64,000 nt of DNA from Planctomycetota bacterium (GTDB lineage: Bacteria > Planctomycetota > Phycisphaerae > Phycisphaerales > UBA1924): NCBI GenBank assembly GCA_023432465.1, contig JAEYUO010000016.1:18048-82047 (forward strand). The letters are read 5' to 3'. Of this stretch, positions 1 to 9,755 are shown piece by piece. The stretch's first letter is position 1; every line of letters starts with the position of its first letter. The translations under genes and the position numbers were made by a program. The notes under the pieces are model-generated. The model was not told the origin of the DNA. It searched no databases and was given only the letters and a program-made list of their open reading frames with translations.

Positions 1-1421
1 TGGCGCGGATCGGGATTGACGATCCAGTCCAGCGGTTCCGTGCCCGAGTTGCACAGCGGCGCATCGATCGCGCAGCCGATGATGTCCCCCTCGCGCCCGG
101 CCTGGACGATCTGGTTCAACTCGCCGACGTAGATATCGGCGCCAACAGGCGCGCCGGGCGTGCAGGCGATGTTCACGAAGCATGCGCCGGTCGCGGCTCC
201 TGCGCCGGCCACGCGGATGTAGTACACCCCGCCGCTCTGAACAGCCAAAGCAAGCAGCGACTGTGCGCCGCAGTCGTTGTCGCTGCACGCGATCTCGTTG
301 GCCGCCGTCCCCGGACACCCGGTGTGTACGCTCACCACCGTGTCGAAGCCGCCCCCGCAGGTGTTGATCGCGAGTGTGCAATCCTCCAGCGGCGAGTAGC
401 GGTACCACACGTCCGCGCTTGATCCCGCTGCGCATGAGGACGAACCGTCCGGCGTCGCACCGGTCGTATCCGCCAGGTGCAGGCCGGGGGTGATGTCGAT
501 GGCTTCTGCGCACGAGTCCGCCTGCGCAACCGACTCGCATTGCACGTTCAACGTGTATGCGCCGCTCGCACCGTTGAACCCTGCGACGCGGATGTACAGG
601 CTCTGCCCGGACTGCGCCGCCACGAACAGACGCGAGCCGAAGTTCGCGCACGAGTCGTCATTGCAGGCGATCTGATTCGCCGTTGTGCCCGGGCACCCGG
701 TATGGATCGACAGCACCGTGTCGAAGCCGCTCCCGCACGTGTCAACCGTGAGCAGGCACGAACTCTGCGGAGTATGCACGAACCAGTGATCCGGCCCGCC
801 CGCGGCCTGCCCGCATGCCGCCGACCCGTCGTTGGTCGCCGGTGCGGTCGAGCCCGAGTAACTTCCGGTCTGGACCGGCGTCGCGAGCGAGCAGGAGTCC
901 CGTTCCGATGGAACCTCGCACACGATGTTCAGCGCGTACATCCCGACAGCCCCGTTCCAGCCTGAGACGCGGATCAGGTAAGTCGTGTTTGCCACGGCGG
1001 CAAGTTGTACACGCGAGCTCAGTGCACAGGCATCATCGTTACACGCCAGGGTCGTCGTGCTGCTCCCCGGGCACAGGGCCGAGTGGATCGACAGAACCGT
1101 GTCGTACGAGCTCCCGCAGGTGTCCACCGTCAGCAGACACGCCTCCGTCACATTCAGGGCGTACCACACATCAGGCCCGACGTTGGAGACGCACGAGGTC
1201 GCGCCGTCCACGGTTGCGCCGACGATTGTCCCCTGGTAGTTGCCCGGTGAGATTGGTGTGGCGCCCGCGCAGGAATCGGACTGTGCCGCGGCGGAGTGAA
1301 CAATAAGAAAACAACTCACCACAGCCAGGAACGCCGCCTTGGCGGCACGTCGATGGGATCGGGTTATGGATCGCCTCGTCTCTGCCCACCCCTGCCCGGG
1401 AATCCGGGGAACGATCCCAGT
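1..1421 (-). CDS. Secreted Cys-rich repeat protein (3' end beyond window)
   Basis: The frame is open from position 1 to an in-frame TAA at 1424-1422 and runs off the left edge, so this is the N-terminal part only. It begins with a signal-like stretch (RRAAKAAFLAVVSCFLIVHS then AAAQ), followed by three repeats of about 120 residues. Each repeat carries a D-S-C-x-x-A opening, a VWY or HWF segment, a VDTCGS-F/YDTV core and an IRVxGxNGAxGxYxLN ending, reminiscent of pre-peptidase C-terminal (PPC-like) beta domains. After the repeats comes a segment starting DIYVGELNQI, which I associate with planctomycete secreted proteins. No ATG lies in frame before the signal peptide. The first GTG is at 1322-1320, inside the hydrophobic core, so the true start (possibly non-standard) is unresolved. 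Export is well supported; the function is unknown. Confidence 0.75.
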
Positions 1422-1466
1422 TTACAACGAATCGGATTTCGTGCAATCAGGCTTCTTTTCCGTCCA

Positions 1467-1500
1467 CGAAAAAGGCCCCGGACGTGGTGTCCGGGGCCTT
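1467..1500 (-). terminator. Rho-independent terminator of the metallopeptidase gene
   Basis: A perfect 12-bp stem (AAGGCCCCGGAC / GTCCGGGGCCTT) with a 5-nt loop is followed, on the minus strand, by a run of five T. It lies just after the stop codon at 1524 of the minus-strand metallopeptidase gene. Confidence 0.9.
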
Positions 1501-1523
1501 GGTACAAGCGCGGGTTTGTCCGT

Positions 1524-4478
1524 TTATCGCGGGGGAACTTCGGACATCGAGTCGTAGTAGGCAGGCTCAGCGCCGAAGCCGGGGGCCGGAGCCGCCGGCG
1601 CGGGCTGGCCGAAGAAGAACGACGGCGTGCCGCCGCCGCCGATCTTGTTCGCGTTGTAGATGAAGGACGCATCGAGCACCTTGTCGATGCGAAGGCCCGC
1701 CTCGGCGAGGTGCGCCTTGGAGTAGTCATCCACGCGCCCGGCGGCATCGGTGTCGGTGATGCGCTTGATGCGGTCGCGGATGTCGCGGAGCTTGGCGGTG
1801 GCCAGGTTTGAGATCGGCTTGCCCGCCGCGCCGCGGACGGTGCCTGGCATGGAGAGGTCGATGAGCCGGTCCAGGTGCTCACGCTGCAGATTGCGCCGCA
1901 GGCTGGAGATGTAGGGCTTGCGGTTGGTGTAGGTGGAGGCGGGCGCGGACTCGATCTCCGTCCAGATGGCGCCGGTGACCGAGTTCATCAGTTCCGGCAG
2001 GGTCAGCATGTCCTGATCGGCGGGAACGCGGAACTCGTTGTCGTAGACCCGCTTGAGCACGGTGGGGTTCATGATCATGGTGATGGCCGAGGCCTGGGCG
2101 CCCAGGATGCGGTCGTGCACGGCCCAGGTGGCATCCTCCATGATCTCGTTGCGGCCGCCGTCGTCCCACCACTTGTCCACGGTCATGTGCTTGAGCATCT
2201 CGGGGGTGAGGCCGAAGGCCGCATCCGGGAACGAGTTGTCGATGACGAACTTCAGCGCAGCGCGCTGTGTCTGTGCGGGGACGACCTGGATGGGCGGACG
2301 GCCGTTGGGGTCGCCCTTGCGGTCGCGGTTGACGTGTGCGCCGCCGACCCAGGCGGACATCATGTTGACGGCCTGGAGCTGCTGGTTGAGGGTGAGGTTG
2401 TAGCCGCGCCGCGCCTTGGACCAGCTCTCGCCGTCCTTGACGAACTTGGCCAGCAGCCGGTCGCGGTAGTACTGCACGAGGCGGATCTGGTTGTTGGCGT
2501 AGTCGAGAGGATCGGCGGAGAAGTCGTACTGCCGCGCGAGCGGGTCGGGTCCGCCGACATCCTCATCGGTGAGGAACGCCAGCTCGGGCTCGGCGACGCG
2601 GGAGAGCGCCTTCTTGGGATCGTTGCCGTAGCCATACTCGATGACCCAGTAGTCATACGGCCCGATATCGATCATCGTGTAGTCGCCCTGCACGGGGCCG
2701 GCCTCTCGGTTGATGTTCACCGGGGTGTAGTCCATCACCGATCCGGTGAACGGCTTCTTGCCCTTGATGACATCCGAGTTGATGTCGCTGAGCGTGTAGA
2801 TCGATGAGGCCTTGAAGTTGTGACGCAGGCCGAGCGTGTGCCCGACCTCGTGCGCCACCAGGTCCGTCAGCATCGGGCCGACGAACCACTCGGGGATGCC
2901 GTCGATCAGTTCGGGCTCTTCCTTCTTGGGCTTGTCGTCCTTCTTGCCCTCTCCGGCGGGCGCATCGCCCTCGGGTTCATCGGCGGCGAGTTCCTCGGTG
3001 AGGAGCTCGAGCTCGATGTGCATGCGCATCATCGCCATGTCGAACGCCTTGCCGCGGGCCGCGAGGCAGAGCCCGTTCATCTGGCTGGTGCGTCCGGCGA
3101 GCCCGTCGAACTCGTCATCGCCGTAGAGCGTGGGATCGACATTGCCGGCGGGGTGACCGCCGTAGCGGACCACGCCGCGGTTGGCGCGCATGGCCAGGAG
3201 ATAGTCGCGATCGCCCGGATCGGCCAGGCGGATGCGCGGGTCCCACTCGGGGTTGCGGTCGAGGAAGGCGAGCGTCTCGGGGCTGAAGCCCTGCATCGCC
3301 ATCTCGGGGAGGAGTTGGTTGGCCTGGAACCAGAAGTGACGGATCCAGCCATCGGTCAGCACGACGTCGGCATCGAGAATCTGGCCGGTGCGGGGGTCGG
3401 TGCGGCTGGGCCCGATGGCCGTGCCCATGTCGTTGGAGAGCCAGCGGATGAAGTTGTACCGCGTGTCCTCCGGGTCCTTGTCCATGTGGTTGCCGGTCGT
3501 CTTGTCCTGATACTCGACCTCGATCGCGTTCAGGATGCCGACCTTCTCGAACGCCTTGTTCCAGTACTCAACGCCGTCGCGGACGTAGCGCCGGTAGCGC
3601 ACGGGCACGGTGTGCTCGACATAGAACACGATCGGCTTCTTCGGCGGGCTGAGGCGCAGGCCCGGCTCGCGCTTCTCAAGGTGCCAGCGATTGATGTAGC
3701 GGACCCACTTCTGGTCGTCGCGGTACTTGCCCAGGTCGCGGTAGCTGGTGGTGAAGTACCCGATCCGCTCATCGGCCTCGCGCGGCTTGTAGCCGGTGGA
3801 TTCCGGCAACCGGCTGATCGAGTAGTGGAACGTGCGGAGCTGTCCGCCCGCCACCGGCATCTCGATCGTGACCTCGATGTTCTCGGGGAACGCCTTGACC
3901 TGCTTGATCGTGGCAAGCCGGGGATTCGCGCCCGCGGCCTGACGGTCGAAGAACCGGCCCGCCTGGCCGACCAGGAGCGCATCGAGGTCGATCACCGGCT
4001 GCCCGGAGGGGCCCATCGTGACGATGGGCATGTCCAGCATCACGCGGTCGGTGAACTGCTGGCTGACGCCCGCCTTGGACTCCGCATCACCCGTTGTGCG
4101 GGTGTCGAAGTTGGGGGAAATCATGGCGATGTTCTTGTCGTAGCGCTTCCAATAGAAGACGCCGTCGCCGCCCTGAAGGCCGGCCCAGATGTCGCCGCCC
4201 GCGACGGTCATCGCGATGAAGTGCTTCTGGCTGCTGAAGTTGCGAGGCAACTCCGCCAGAAGCTGGTTGTCCTTGGCGCGGCGCCAGATCGTGTACAGGC
4301 TCTCGGAGCCGTCCGCCGTGGACACGATCTTCTCATAGTCCTTGGAAACTTCGGCAAAGGGTGGGAACTCCGGCCGTGGGCGTTCGCCCCCGGGGCCCCC
4401 TTCTTGGGCGAGCGCGCCTGCGCCAAGCGCAATCGCCACCGCCGCGGAAATCGTCCGCCATACGTGTTTGCTGCTCAT
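1524..4478 (-). CDS. Secreted zinc-dependent metallopeptidase (DUF5117/DUF5118 type)
   Basis: A 984-residue exported protein of the bacterial zinc-dependent metalloprotease family with a DUF5118-like N-terminus (about 40-80), a DUF5117-like region (about 90-275) and a C-terminal peptidase region. The catalytic motif is HEVGHTLGLRH at residues 543-553, a metzincin-like HExxHxxGxxH. A charged low-complexity insert rich in E, D, K and P lies at about 498-525, just before the active site. The start is the ATG at 4478: AAGGAG sits 5 nt upstream and the product then opens with a signal peptide (SAAVAIALGAGALAQ). A longer frame back to 4625 lacks these features. The gene is single, with its own terminator downstream. 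The substrate is unknown; extracellular protein degradation is the family expectation. Confidence 0.92.
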   Translation of the reverse strand: MSSKHVWRTISAAVAIALGAGALAQEGGPGGERPRPEFPPFAEVSKDYEKIVSTADGSESLYTIWRRAKDNQLLAELPRNFSSQKHFIAMTVAGGDIWAGLQGGDGVFYWKRYDKNIAMISPNFDTRTTGDAESKAGVSQQFTDRVMLDMPIVTMGPSGQPVIDLDALLVGQAGRFFDRQAAGANPRLATIKQVKAFPENIEVTIEMPVAGGQLRTFHYSISRLPESTGYKPREADERIGYFTTSYRDLGKYRDDQKWVRYINRWHLEKREPGLRLSPPKKPIVFYVEHTVPVRYRRYVRDGVEYWNKAFEKVGILNAIEVEYQDKTTGNHMDKDPEDTRYNFIRWLSNDMGTAIGPSRTDPRTGQILDADVVLTDGWIRHFWFQANQLLPEMAMQGFSPETLAFLDRNPEWDPRIRLADPGDRDYLLAMRANRGVVRYGGHPAGNVDPTLYGDDEFDGLAGRTSQMNGLCLAARGKAFDMAMMRMHIELELLTEELAADEPEGDAPAGEGKKDDKPKKEEPELIDGIPEWFVGPMLTDLVAHEVGHTLGLRHNFKASSIYTLSDINSDVIKGKKPFTGSVMDYTPVNINREAGPVQGDYTMIDIGPYDYWVIEYGYGNDPKKALSRVAEPELAFLTDEDVGGPDPLARQYDFSADPLDYANNQIRLVQYYRDRLLAKFVKDGESWSKARRGYNLTLNQQLQAVNMMSAWVGGAHVNRDRKGDPNGRPPIQVVPAQTQRAALKFVIDNSFPDAAFGLTPEMLKHMTVDKWWDDGGRNEIMEDATWAVHDRILGAQASAITMIMNPTVLKRVYDNEFRVPADQDMLTLPELMNSVTGAIWTEIESAPASTYTNRKPYISSLRRNLQREHLDRLIDLSMPGTVRGAAGKPISNLATAKLRDIRDRIKRITDTDAAGRVDDYSKAHLAEAGLRIDKVLDASFIYNANKIGGGGTPSFFFGQPAPAAPAPGFGAEPAYYDSMSEVPPR

Positions 4479-4727
4479 GCCATCTCCTTGAAGTTCACGC
4501 CACCCTGAATAAGTGGTCTTGCATTCCATCTTCGCGGCGAGTGTGGAGATGGGGTCGATCGGGACCCATCCGTCAAAGTCGCCGCGATGAATCGCGGTTC
4601 GGACTGTTTGCCTGCGCGGGTGCAAGTTTAGCGATTCCCGGCGATCGTCGGGGCATCGCGGCGAAGCTTGCGCAGTGCGACTCGGTTGTACCGCGCAGAG
4701 CGCGGTCCGGTGGCGGAGGTGGCCCGA

Positions 4728-5453
4728 TCATTCGGTCTGATCGGACTCGGCAGGCAGCGACCGTATCCACTCGCGCAGGGTGGCGAGTTCGCCAAGTTCC
4801 AGTTGATGGACGGGCGCGATCGGGCTTGCCGGCCCTCCCAAGCCGACGACCTCAAAGAGCCGACTGGCATCGGGGTCTCCCGTGGTCAGCCAGCGGATGC
4901 CTCGCTGCGGTGCGGTGAGTTGCTCCAGAGTCGAGGCCCTGACCCCTCCCGCGGGACGTGATTCGCCGTGACATCCTGCGCAGCGCACTGTCAGGATCGA
5001 TGCGGCTGCCTGTTTCACGGCGCTGGACCACTCACTGCCGGGAGTCGGCATGGGCGATCCGACGGCGGCGTGCCTGGGCTGCTGAAGCTCTCGGGCGCTG
5101 AACGCGGCGGCAAGGGTGAAGGCACCCAGCGGAACGACCAGAAGCGCCACGACGGCTGCGCCGGCAAGGCGCTCGTGCCGCGATGCCCACCCTCCCAGGC
5201 CCGCGCGTTTGCAGAGGTTCGTCACCAGCCATCGCCAGTGCAGGGCGATGTGGAGTGTCACGGCGACCAGCAGCACAGCGCTCGCCGCGGCATGTATCGT
5301 GCCCCAATCGTGCCGGAGCAACCCCCACAGCCAGTGTGTCCGGTTCGTTCCCGGCGGCAGGATGAACCAGATCACGATGCCGGTGGCGACCATGGCCGTG
5401 AGCGCGAGGGCCGCGAGGAGGTCGGTGAGGATGTTGATCAGGAGTCTGTTCAC
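4728..5453 (-). CDS. DUF4405-like membrane protein with C-terminal c-type heme motif
   Basis: A 241-residue protein. The N-terminal half has three or four membrane helices resembling DUF4405 / cytochrome b-type modules, with histidines in the IHAAAS and TLHIALHWRW helices that could ligate heme. The C-terminal domain has one CxxCH site (C158-A-G-C161-H162), so it is probably a membrane-anchored cytochrome c on the outer face. GTG at 5453 is chosen because AAGGA lies 7 nt upstream; the longer ATG frame to 5591 overlaps the divergent neighbour. No oxidase or dehydrogenase subunit lies next to it, so its partner is not visible. A role in electron transfer is inferred. Confidence 0.75.
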   Translation of the reverse strand: MNRLLINILTDLLAALALTAMVATGIVIWFILPPGTNRTHWLWGLLRHDWGTIHAAASAVLLVAVTLHIALHWRWLVTNLCKRAGLGGWASRHERLAGAAVVALLVVPLGAFTLAAAFSARELQQPRHAAVGSPMPTPGSEWSSAVKQAAASILTVRCAGCHGESRPAGGVRASTLEQLTAPQRGIRWLTTGDPDASRLFEVVGLGGPASPIAPVHQLELGELATLREWIRSLPAESDQTE

Positions 5454-5570
5454 GGCCGGTCCTTGGGCAATCCCCGAGCCTGATGTTCGCCAGATGAGAT
5501 GATTGTCCTCGCACGCGCGGCTGGGAGTTTGAAACTGTCGCGGGGCGAGACGGAAGAATTGCTCAGAAAC

Positions 5571-5852
5571 ATGCCCGCGGAACTCGATCAACCCGATGCC
5601 GCCCCGTCGTCACCGCCTGCCCCTTGGTGGGCTCGCGCGTTGAGCGGGGCGATCGTCGGCGCGCTCGCGGGGCTGGTTCTCGCGGCGATCATCGCGGCGA
5701 TCGCGCTTGTCCTGACGGTGTTCCTGCCCGGAGTGGGAGCACCCCGCATCTGGAAGTCGGCGGCAACGGTCATGGCGTTGGCCATGATCGCCGGCATCAT
5801 CCGCTCAGCGTGGTATGGAATCCGACGCGGCGGTGGGGAAAGCGCCCGTTGA
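5571..5852 (+). CDS. Small membrane protein, unknown function
   Basis: A 93-residue protein with two predicted membrane helices, one rich in A/I/L/V (about 25-52) and one of mixed hydrophobics (about 64-82), and a basic C-terminus (RRGGGESAR). The ATG at 5571 is preceded by no strong ribosome site. An in-frame ATG at 5499 would add 24 residues but places the start close to the divergent cytochrome gene. No family is recognised. Confidence 0.5.
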   Translation: MPAELDQPDAAPSSPPAPWWARALSGAIVGALAGLVLAAIIAAIALVLTVFLPGVGAPRIWKSAATVMALAMIAGIIRSAWYGIRRGGGESAR

Positions 5853-5861
5853 GATGTCGGG

Positions 5862-5879
5862 GCGGGCATTGATGCCCGC
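5862..5879. other. Short perfect inverted repeat
   Basis: GCGGGCA-TTGA-TGCCCGC forms a 7-bp stem with a 4-nt loop 10 nt after the stop of the small membrane protein gene. It has no T-run on either strand, so it could be an attenuating or mRNA-end hairpin rather than a classical terminator. Confidence 0.4.
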
Positions 5880-6081
5880 AAGCGGGTGTGCTCACCACGT
5901 GCAAACCGCGCGCCGAAGCAAGAGGCGACCACCTCGGACCGTGTTTTTGCGGTCTTCCCTCGTTCCGCTCCCAACCCTCTCGCCTATTGTCCACCTTCCC
6001 GGCGTCGGCTTCCCGCTTTCGCCGGGTCGTCAGTCGCGATACGTTACCTAATAGACCCCAGACAAAGAGGGAGCGGTCCTC

Positions 6082-8052
6082 ATGTCCTATGAAGCAGCTG
6101 TTCATGCCCAGGCGATCGAACTCAACCGGATGGCGCTCGAGATGACGGCCGCGGCCGGCTCGGGGCACCCCAGCACGGCCCTCTCGCTGGGCCACATCGT
6201 CACGGTGCTGATGTTCTCGTCGATGCGCTACTCGCCGGACTACCCCGACTACCCCACCTCTGACCGGCTGGTGCTGTCTGAGGGTCACGCGGTCCCCATC
6301 GTCTACGCCGCGGCGTGCAAGCTCGGCGTGATGGTCGGCAAGGACCCGGAGAACCGTCGTCGTCTGCGTCCGGAGGATGCCGCGGGCCTTCGTGACTGGA
6401 AGTCCGAGCTCGACGGGCACCCGAACCCGATGGAGGGCTTCCCGTTCTTCGATGCGGCGACCGGCTCATTGGGTCAGGGGTTGTCGGTGGCGGCGGGCCT
6501 CGCCGAGGCCGCGCGGCTTGATGGCATCGACAAGCGGATTTATTGCATCATCGGCGACGGCGAGACCCGCGAGGGACAGATCGCCGAGGCGCTCGACTTC
6601 ATCGTGGACCGCAAGCTCACCAGCGTGCTGCCCATCTTCAACTGCAACGAGTACGGGCAGACCGACCGCGTCAGCCCGCAGCAGAGCCCGGAGCGCATCA
6701 AGGCGAAGCTCGAGGCGTACGGCTTCGAGGTGCGCATGATCGACGGGCACAACCCCGCGCAGATCCGCGCGGCGTTCGATGAGTTCGCCAAGCGTGCCGC
6801 TTCAACGGATGACAAGCCGATGGCGATTGTCGCCAAGACCGTCAAGGGCTGGGGCGCGCCGTCCATGGTGGGCTCGGGCTGGCACGGCAAGCCCGCCGAG
6901 GGTGAGCAGCTCAAGCGAGCGCTCGCGGAGCTTGATGAGCGGCGCGTGGAACTGACCACCGCGCTGGCGAGTTCCGACGCGTTCACCATCCAGCCGCCGG
7001 CCGAGGCCGCGGACCGCACGCCCAAGGCCGCGGAGCTTCCGCCGTTCTCGCAGGTCATGAAGAAGTACGACATGGAGAGCGTGCTGCACGCGGGGAAGAT
7101 GGCCCCGCGGAAGGCCTACGGCATCGCGCTGCGTGCGCTGGGCCACGCCAACGACAGCGTCGTCGTGCTCGATGCCGATGTCTCCAACTCGACCTTCGCC
7201 GAGACCTTCCGCAAGGACTCGGCACTGGCGTCCCGGTTCATCGAGTGCAAGATCGCCGAGCAGAACATGTTCTCCGTCGCCGCGGGCCTTTCCGCCGCGG
7301 GCAAGGTTCCCTTCTGCTCGACCTTCGCCAAGTTTGTCACGCGCGGTTATGACCAGATCGAGATGGCGATCAACTCCGGCGCGAACCTGAAGATGGTCGG
7401 CTCGCACGCGGGCATCAGCCTCGCGAGCGACGGGCCGAGCCAGATGTCGCTGCCGGATGTCGCCTGGTTCCGCTCGTTCACCACGATGCGCGACCACCGC
7501 GGCAACCCCGGCTGCTACATCCTCCAGCCCGCCGATGCCTTCGCCGCCTACGCCCTGACCGGCGTCATGGCCGAGTATGAGGGCGCGTGCTACATGCGGA
7601 CCATCCGCCCCGAGACCGAGTTCCTCTACAACGATGATGTGGTGTTCAATCTCGGCGGGTTCGAGGTCCTCAACGAGGGCCGCGATGTGCTGCTGGTCGC
7701 GTGCGGCTACATGGTCCACGAGGCCAACAAGGCTTTGAATGATCTCGACAAGGCGGGCATCTCCGCCACCCTCGTCGATGCCTACTCGATCCCGTTCGAC
7801 ACCGAGAAGCTGCTCGACCTGGCCAACGCCAACGGCGGTTACGTCATCACGCTCGAGGACAACTACGGCGGCGGACTGGGTTCTGCGGTGGCCGATGCCC
7901 TGACCGAGAGCGGCGATGCCTTCACCCTCCAGCAGATGTTCGTCCGCCGCATCCCCAAGAGCGCGCGGACCCCGGCCGAGCTGCTCAAGATGTGCGGCCT
8001 GACATCCAAGGACATCGTCGAGGCGACGATGAAGATGCTGCAGGTCGCGTAA
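6082..8052 (+). CDS. tkt: Transketolase
   Basis: A full-length 656-residue thiamine-diphosphate enzyme that moves two-carbon ketol units in the non-oxidative pentose phosphate pathway. Visible landmarks are the N-terminal AAAGSGHPST segment, SEGHAVP, the ThDP/Mg motif GDGETREGQIAEA (near 155-167) continuing to NCNEYGQTD, and the pyrimidine-domain region IECKIAEQNMFSVAAGLS with its conserved Glu. GAGGGAG lies upstream of the ATG. The closely following tsaB suggests co-transcription. Nothing is missing from the active site as far as can be read. Confidence 0.96.
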   Translation: MSYEAAVHAQAIELNRMALEMTAAAGSGHPSTALSLGHIVTVLMFSSMRYSPDYPDYPTSDRLVLSEGHAVPIVYAAACKLGVMVGKDPENRRRLRPEDAAGLRDWKSELDGHPNPMEGFPFFDAATGSLGQGLSVAAGLAEAARLDGIDKRIYCIIGDGETREGQIAEALDFIVDRKLTSVLPIFNCNEYGQTDRVSPQQSPERIKAKLEAYGFEVRMIDGHNPAQIRAAFDEFAKRAASTDDKPMAIVAKTVKGWGAPSMVGSGWHGKPAEGEQLKRALAELDERRVELTTALASSDAFTIQPPAEAADRTPKAAELPPFSQVMKKYDMESVLHAGKMAPRKAYGIALRALGHANDSVVVLDADVSNSTFAETFRKDSALASRFIECKIAEQNMFSVAAGLSAAGKVPFCSTFAKFVTRGYDQIEMAINSGANLKMVGSHAGISLASDGPSQMSLPDVAWFRSFTTMRDHRGNPGCYILQPADAFAAYALTGVMAEYEGACYMRTIRPETEFLYNDDVVFNLGGFEVLNEGRDVLLVACGYMVHEANKALNDLDKAGISATLVDAYSIPFDTEKLLDLANANGGYVITLEDNYGGGLGSAVADALTESGDAFTLQQMFVRRIPKSARTPAELLKMCGLTSKDIVEATMKMLQVA

Positions 8053-8065
8053 ACACGGTGATTCC

Positions 8066-8779
8066 ATGTCCGGCCCGGCCCTGCCCTGGACGCTGGCCTT
8101 CGAGCTGAGCAACCCGACTTCGGGTGCTGCCGATGCGTCATCCCTTGCGCTCGGCCGGGGCGGAACGGTCATCGCGACCGAGCATGTTGCCCCTGCCGCG
8201 CCCCGTAGCGATGAGGATGATCTGTTCCCCGCGATCCAGCGGCTGCTGGAAAAGGCGGGGATCGGGGTGCAGGATCTTCGCGGCGGGCGGATGGCTGTGA
8301 GTGTCGGGCCGGGCGGATACACGGGGTTGCGGGTGGCGTGCGCTGCGGCGAAGACCCTGGCGGAGGCGGTGGGCGCGGCGTGCGTGCCCGTGCCGACGGC
8401 CCTTGTCGCGCTGCACGCATACCGGCAGGGATCGGGCGCGGCAGGACCGGCAGCGGTTGCGCTGGCGAGCAAGAGCGACTCGGCGTGGGTGTTCGTCGAG
8501 GGGGATGAGGACGCGACGGCGGCCAGGTTCATCCACGCGGCAACGGTGGGGGAGGTGCTGAAGCAGCGGGGGGTGAGCGTGTTGATTGCCGATGCGCACC
8601 TTCCGGGGGCGATCCGGGAGGCCTGCGCCGGGTGTGGGGTGTCGGTGGTTGCTCCGGCTCTTTCGGCCGCGGCGTGTTTGGAAGTGGCGGCGCGGCTGGG
8701 GGCGATCGATCCGGCGTTGCTGGTGCCGGTCTATGCGCGGGAGCCGGATGCGGTGACGCTGTGGAAGCGGAGAGCGTGA
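8066..8779 (+). CDS. tsaB: tRNA N6-threonylcarbamoyladenosine synthesis protein TsaB
   Basis: A 237-residue ASKHA-fold protein, the non-catalytic partner of TsaD in making t6A37 on ANN-decoding tRNAs. The signature VGPGGYTGLRVACAAAKTLA (about 74-93) is present, and the first beta strand TLAFELSNPT aligns with the usual LALDTS. The gene starts 13 nt after the transketolase stop. tsaD, tsaE and tsaC are not nearby. The second half is weakly conserved, as is usual for TsaB. Confidence 0.85.
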   Translation: MSGPALPWTLAFELSNPTSGAADASSLALGRGGTVIATEHVAPAAPRSDEDDLFPAIQRLLEKAGIGVQDLRGGRMAVSVGPGGYTGLRVACAAAKTLAEAVGAACVPVPTALVALHAYRQGSGAAGPAAVALASKSDSAWVFVEGDEDATAARFIHAATVGEVLKQRGVSVLIADAHLPGAIREACAGCGVSVVAPALSAAACLEVAARLGAIDPALLVPVYAREPDAVTLWKRRA

Positions 8780-8800
8780 AGCCGGGAACGCCGGACGCGG

Positions 8801-9718
8801 ATGCGTTACCCTTACGGCATGACGCAGAACCCTTATGCACAGTTCGGCAGCCCGTCGTTTGGCGCGGGCGGCCCCGGCGGCGACCCGCGTGACCGGGGCG
8901 GCATGGATGGCATGGACCGATTCCCCACCGCTTCCCGCACGAGCGTGCTGGCGATCTTCGCGCTGGTGTTCTCGCTGCTGTGCATCCCGCCGACGGGTGC
9001 GCTGGCGATCATCTTCGGCGGCGCGGCGATCATGTTCATCTCGGGCTCGCGCGGGCGGCTGGGCGGGCTGGGGATGGCGATCGCGGGCGTGCTCATCGGC
9101 CTGGTGACCACGGTGCTGTGGCTGTTTGTCATCATCGGCGCATCGCAGTTCATGTCCGCGTTCAGCGGCGCGTTTGTCGCACCGACGAGCAACATGATGA
9201 AGGCCCTTGAGAGCGGCGACTATGCCGGCGCGCGGCAGAACTTCGACCCGACGCTGGACACCGCGGTGACGGACAAGCAGCTCGGAGAGTTTGTCGCGGC
9301 GTATCAGGCCGAGGTGGGCTCGTTCCAAACCATTCCGGGGACGATCTCGGAGTTCCTCGGCGCGTACGGGCAGGTCGGCAACCTGATGCAGAACTATCGC
9401 GGGCAGAATGAGTTCCCGATGCCGGCGCAGTTTGATGCGGGCATGATGGTGCTGCTGGCGGGGATGCCGCAGGGGCGGGCCGCGCAGCCGCAGCCGGGCG
9501 GCGTGATGCCGCGGCTGAACAACCTGGGCGTGCTGGTGGCGCCGGGCAAGGAAGTGTGGTTGCTGGATCCGCGGACGCTGGTTCCCGTGGACAACTCGGC
9601 GGCGGGGAGCGGGCCCGCGCCGCGCGCTGCGGACGGCGACGCGGCGGATGCGCCCGAGCCCGATGCCAATGAAGCCGGCGGCAACGAGGCGGGCGGCAAC
9701 GAAGAGGGCGGGGAGTAA
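8801..9718 (+). CDS. DUF4190-like membrane protein with soluble C-terminal domain
   Basis: A 305-residue protein. A Gly/Asp-rich N-terminus is followed by two membrane helices (VLAIFALVFSLLCIPPTG and MAIAGVLIGLVTTVLWLFVI) with the small GSRGRLGGLG turn typical of DUF4190. An extracytoplasmic domain of about 170 residues and an acidic Gly/Asn/Glu tail (NEAGGNEAGG) complete it. An alternative start is the ATG at 8819 (MTQNPYAQ); neither has a convincing ribosome site. The gene follows tsaB by 21 nt. Function is unknown; an envelope role is inferred from topology. Confidence 0.7.
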   Translation: MRYPYGMTQNPYAQFGSPSFGAGGPGGDPRDRGGMDGMDRFPTASRTSVLAIFALVFSLLCIPPTGALAIIFGGAAIMFISGSRGRLGGLGMAIAGVLIGLVTTVLWLFVIIGASQFMSAFSGAFVAPTSNMMKALESGDYAGARQNFDPTLDTAVTDKQLGEFVAAYQAEVGSFQTIPGTISEFLGAYGQVGNLMQNYRGQNEFPMPAQFDAGMMVLLAGMPQGRAAQPQPGGVMPRLNNLGVLVAPGKEVWLLDPRTLVPVDNSAAGSGPAPRAADGDAADAPEPDANEAGGNEAGGNEEGGE

Positions 9719-9755
9719 GGCGGCGAGTTTTCCGGGACGACTTCGATAGGCGCAC

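Noticed and set aside
2820..4508. Open frame of 562 codons on the plus strand
   Set aside because: Antisense to the metallopeptidase, whose HExxH motif, signal peptide and ribosome site show the minus strand is coding.
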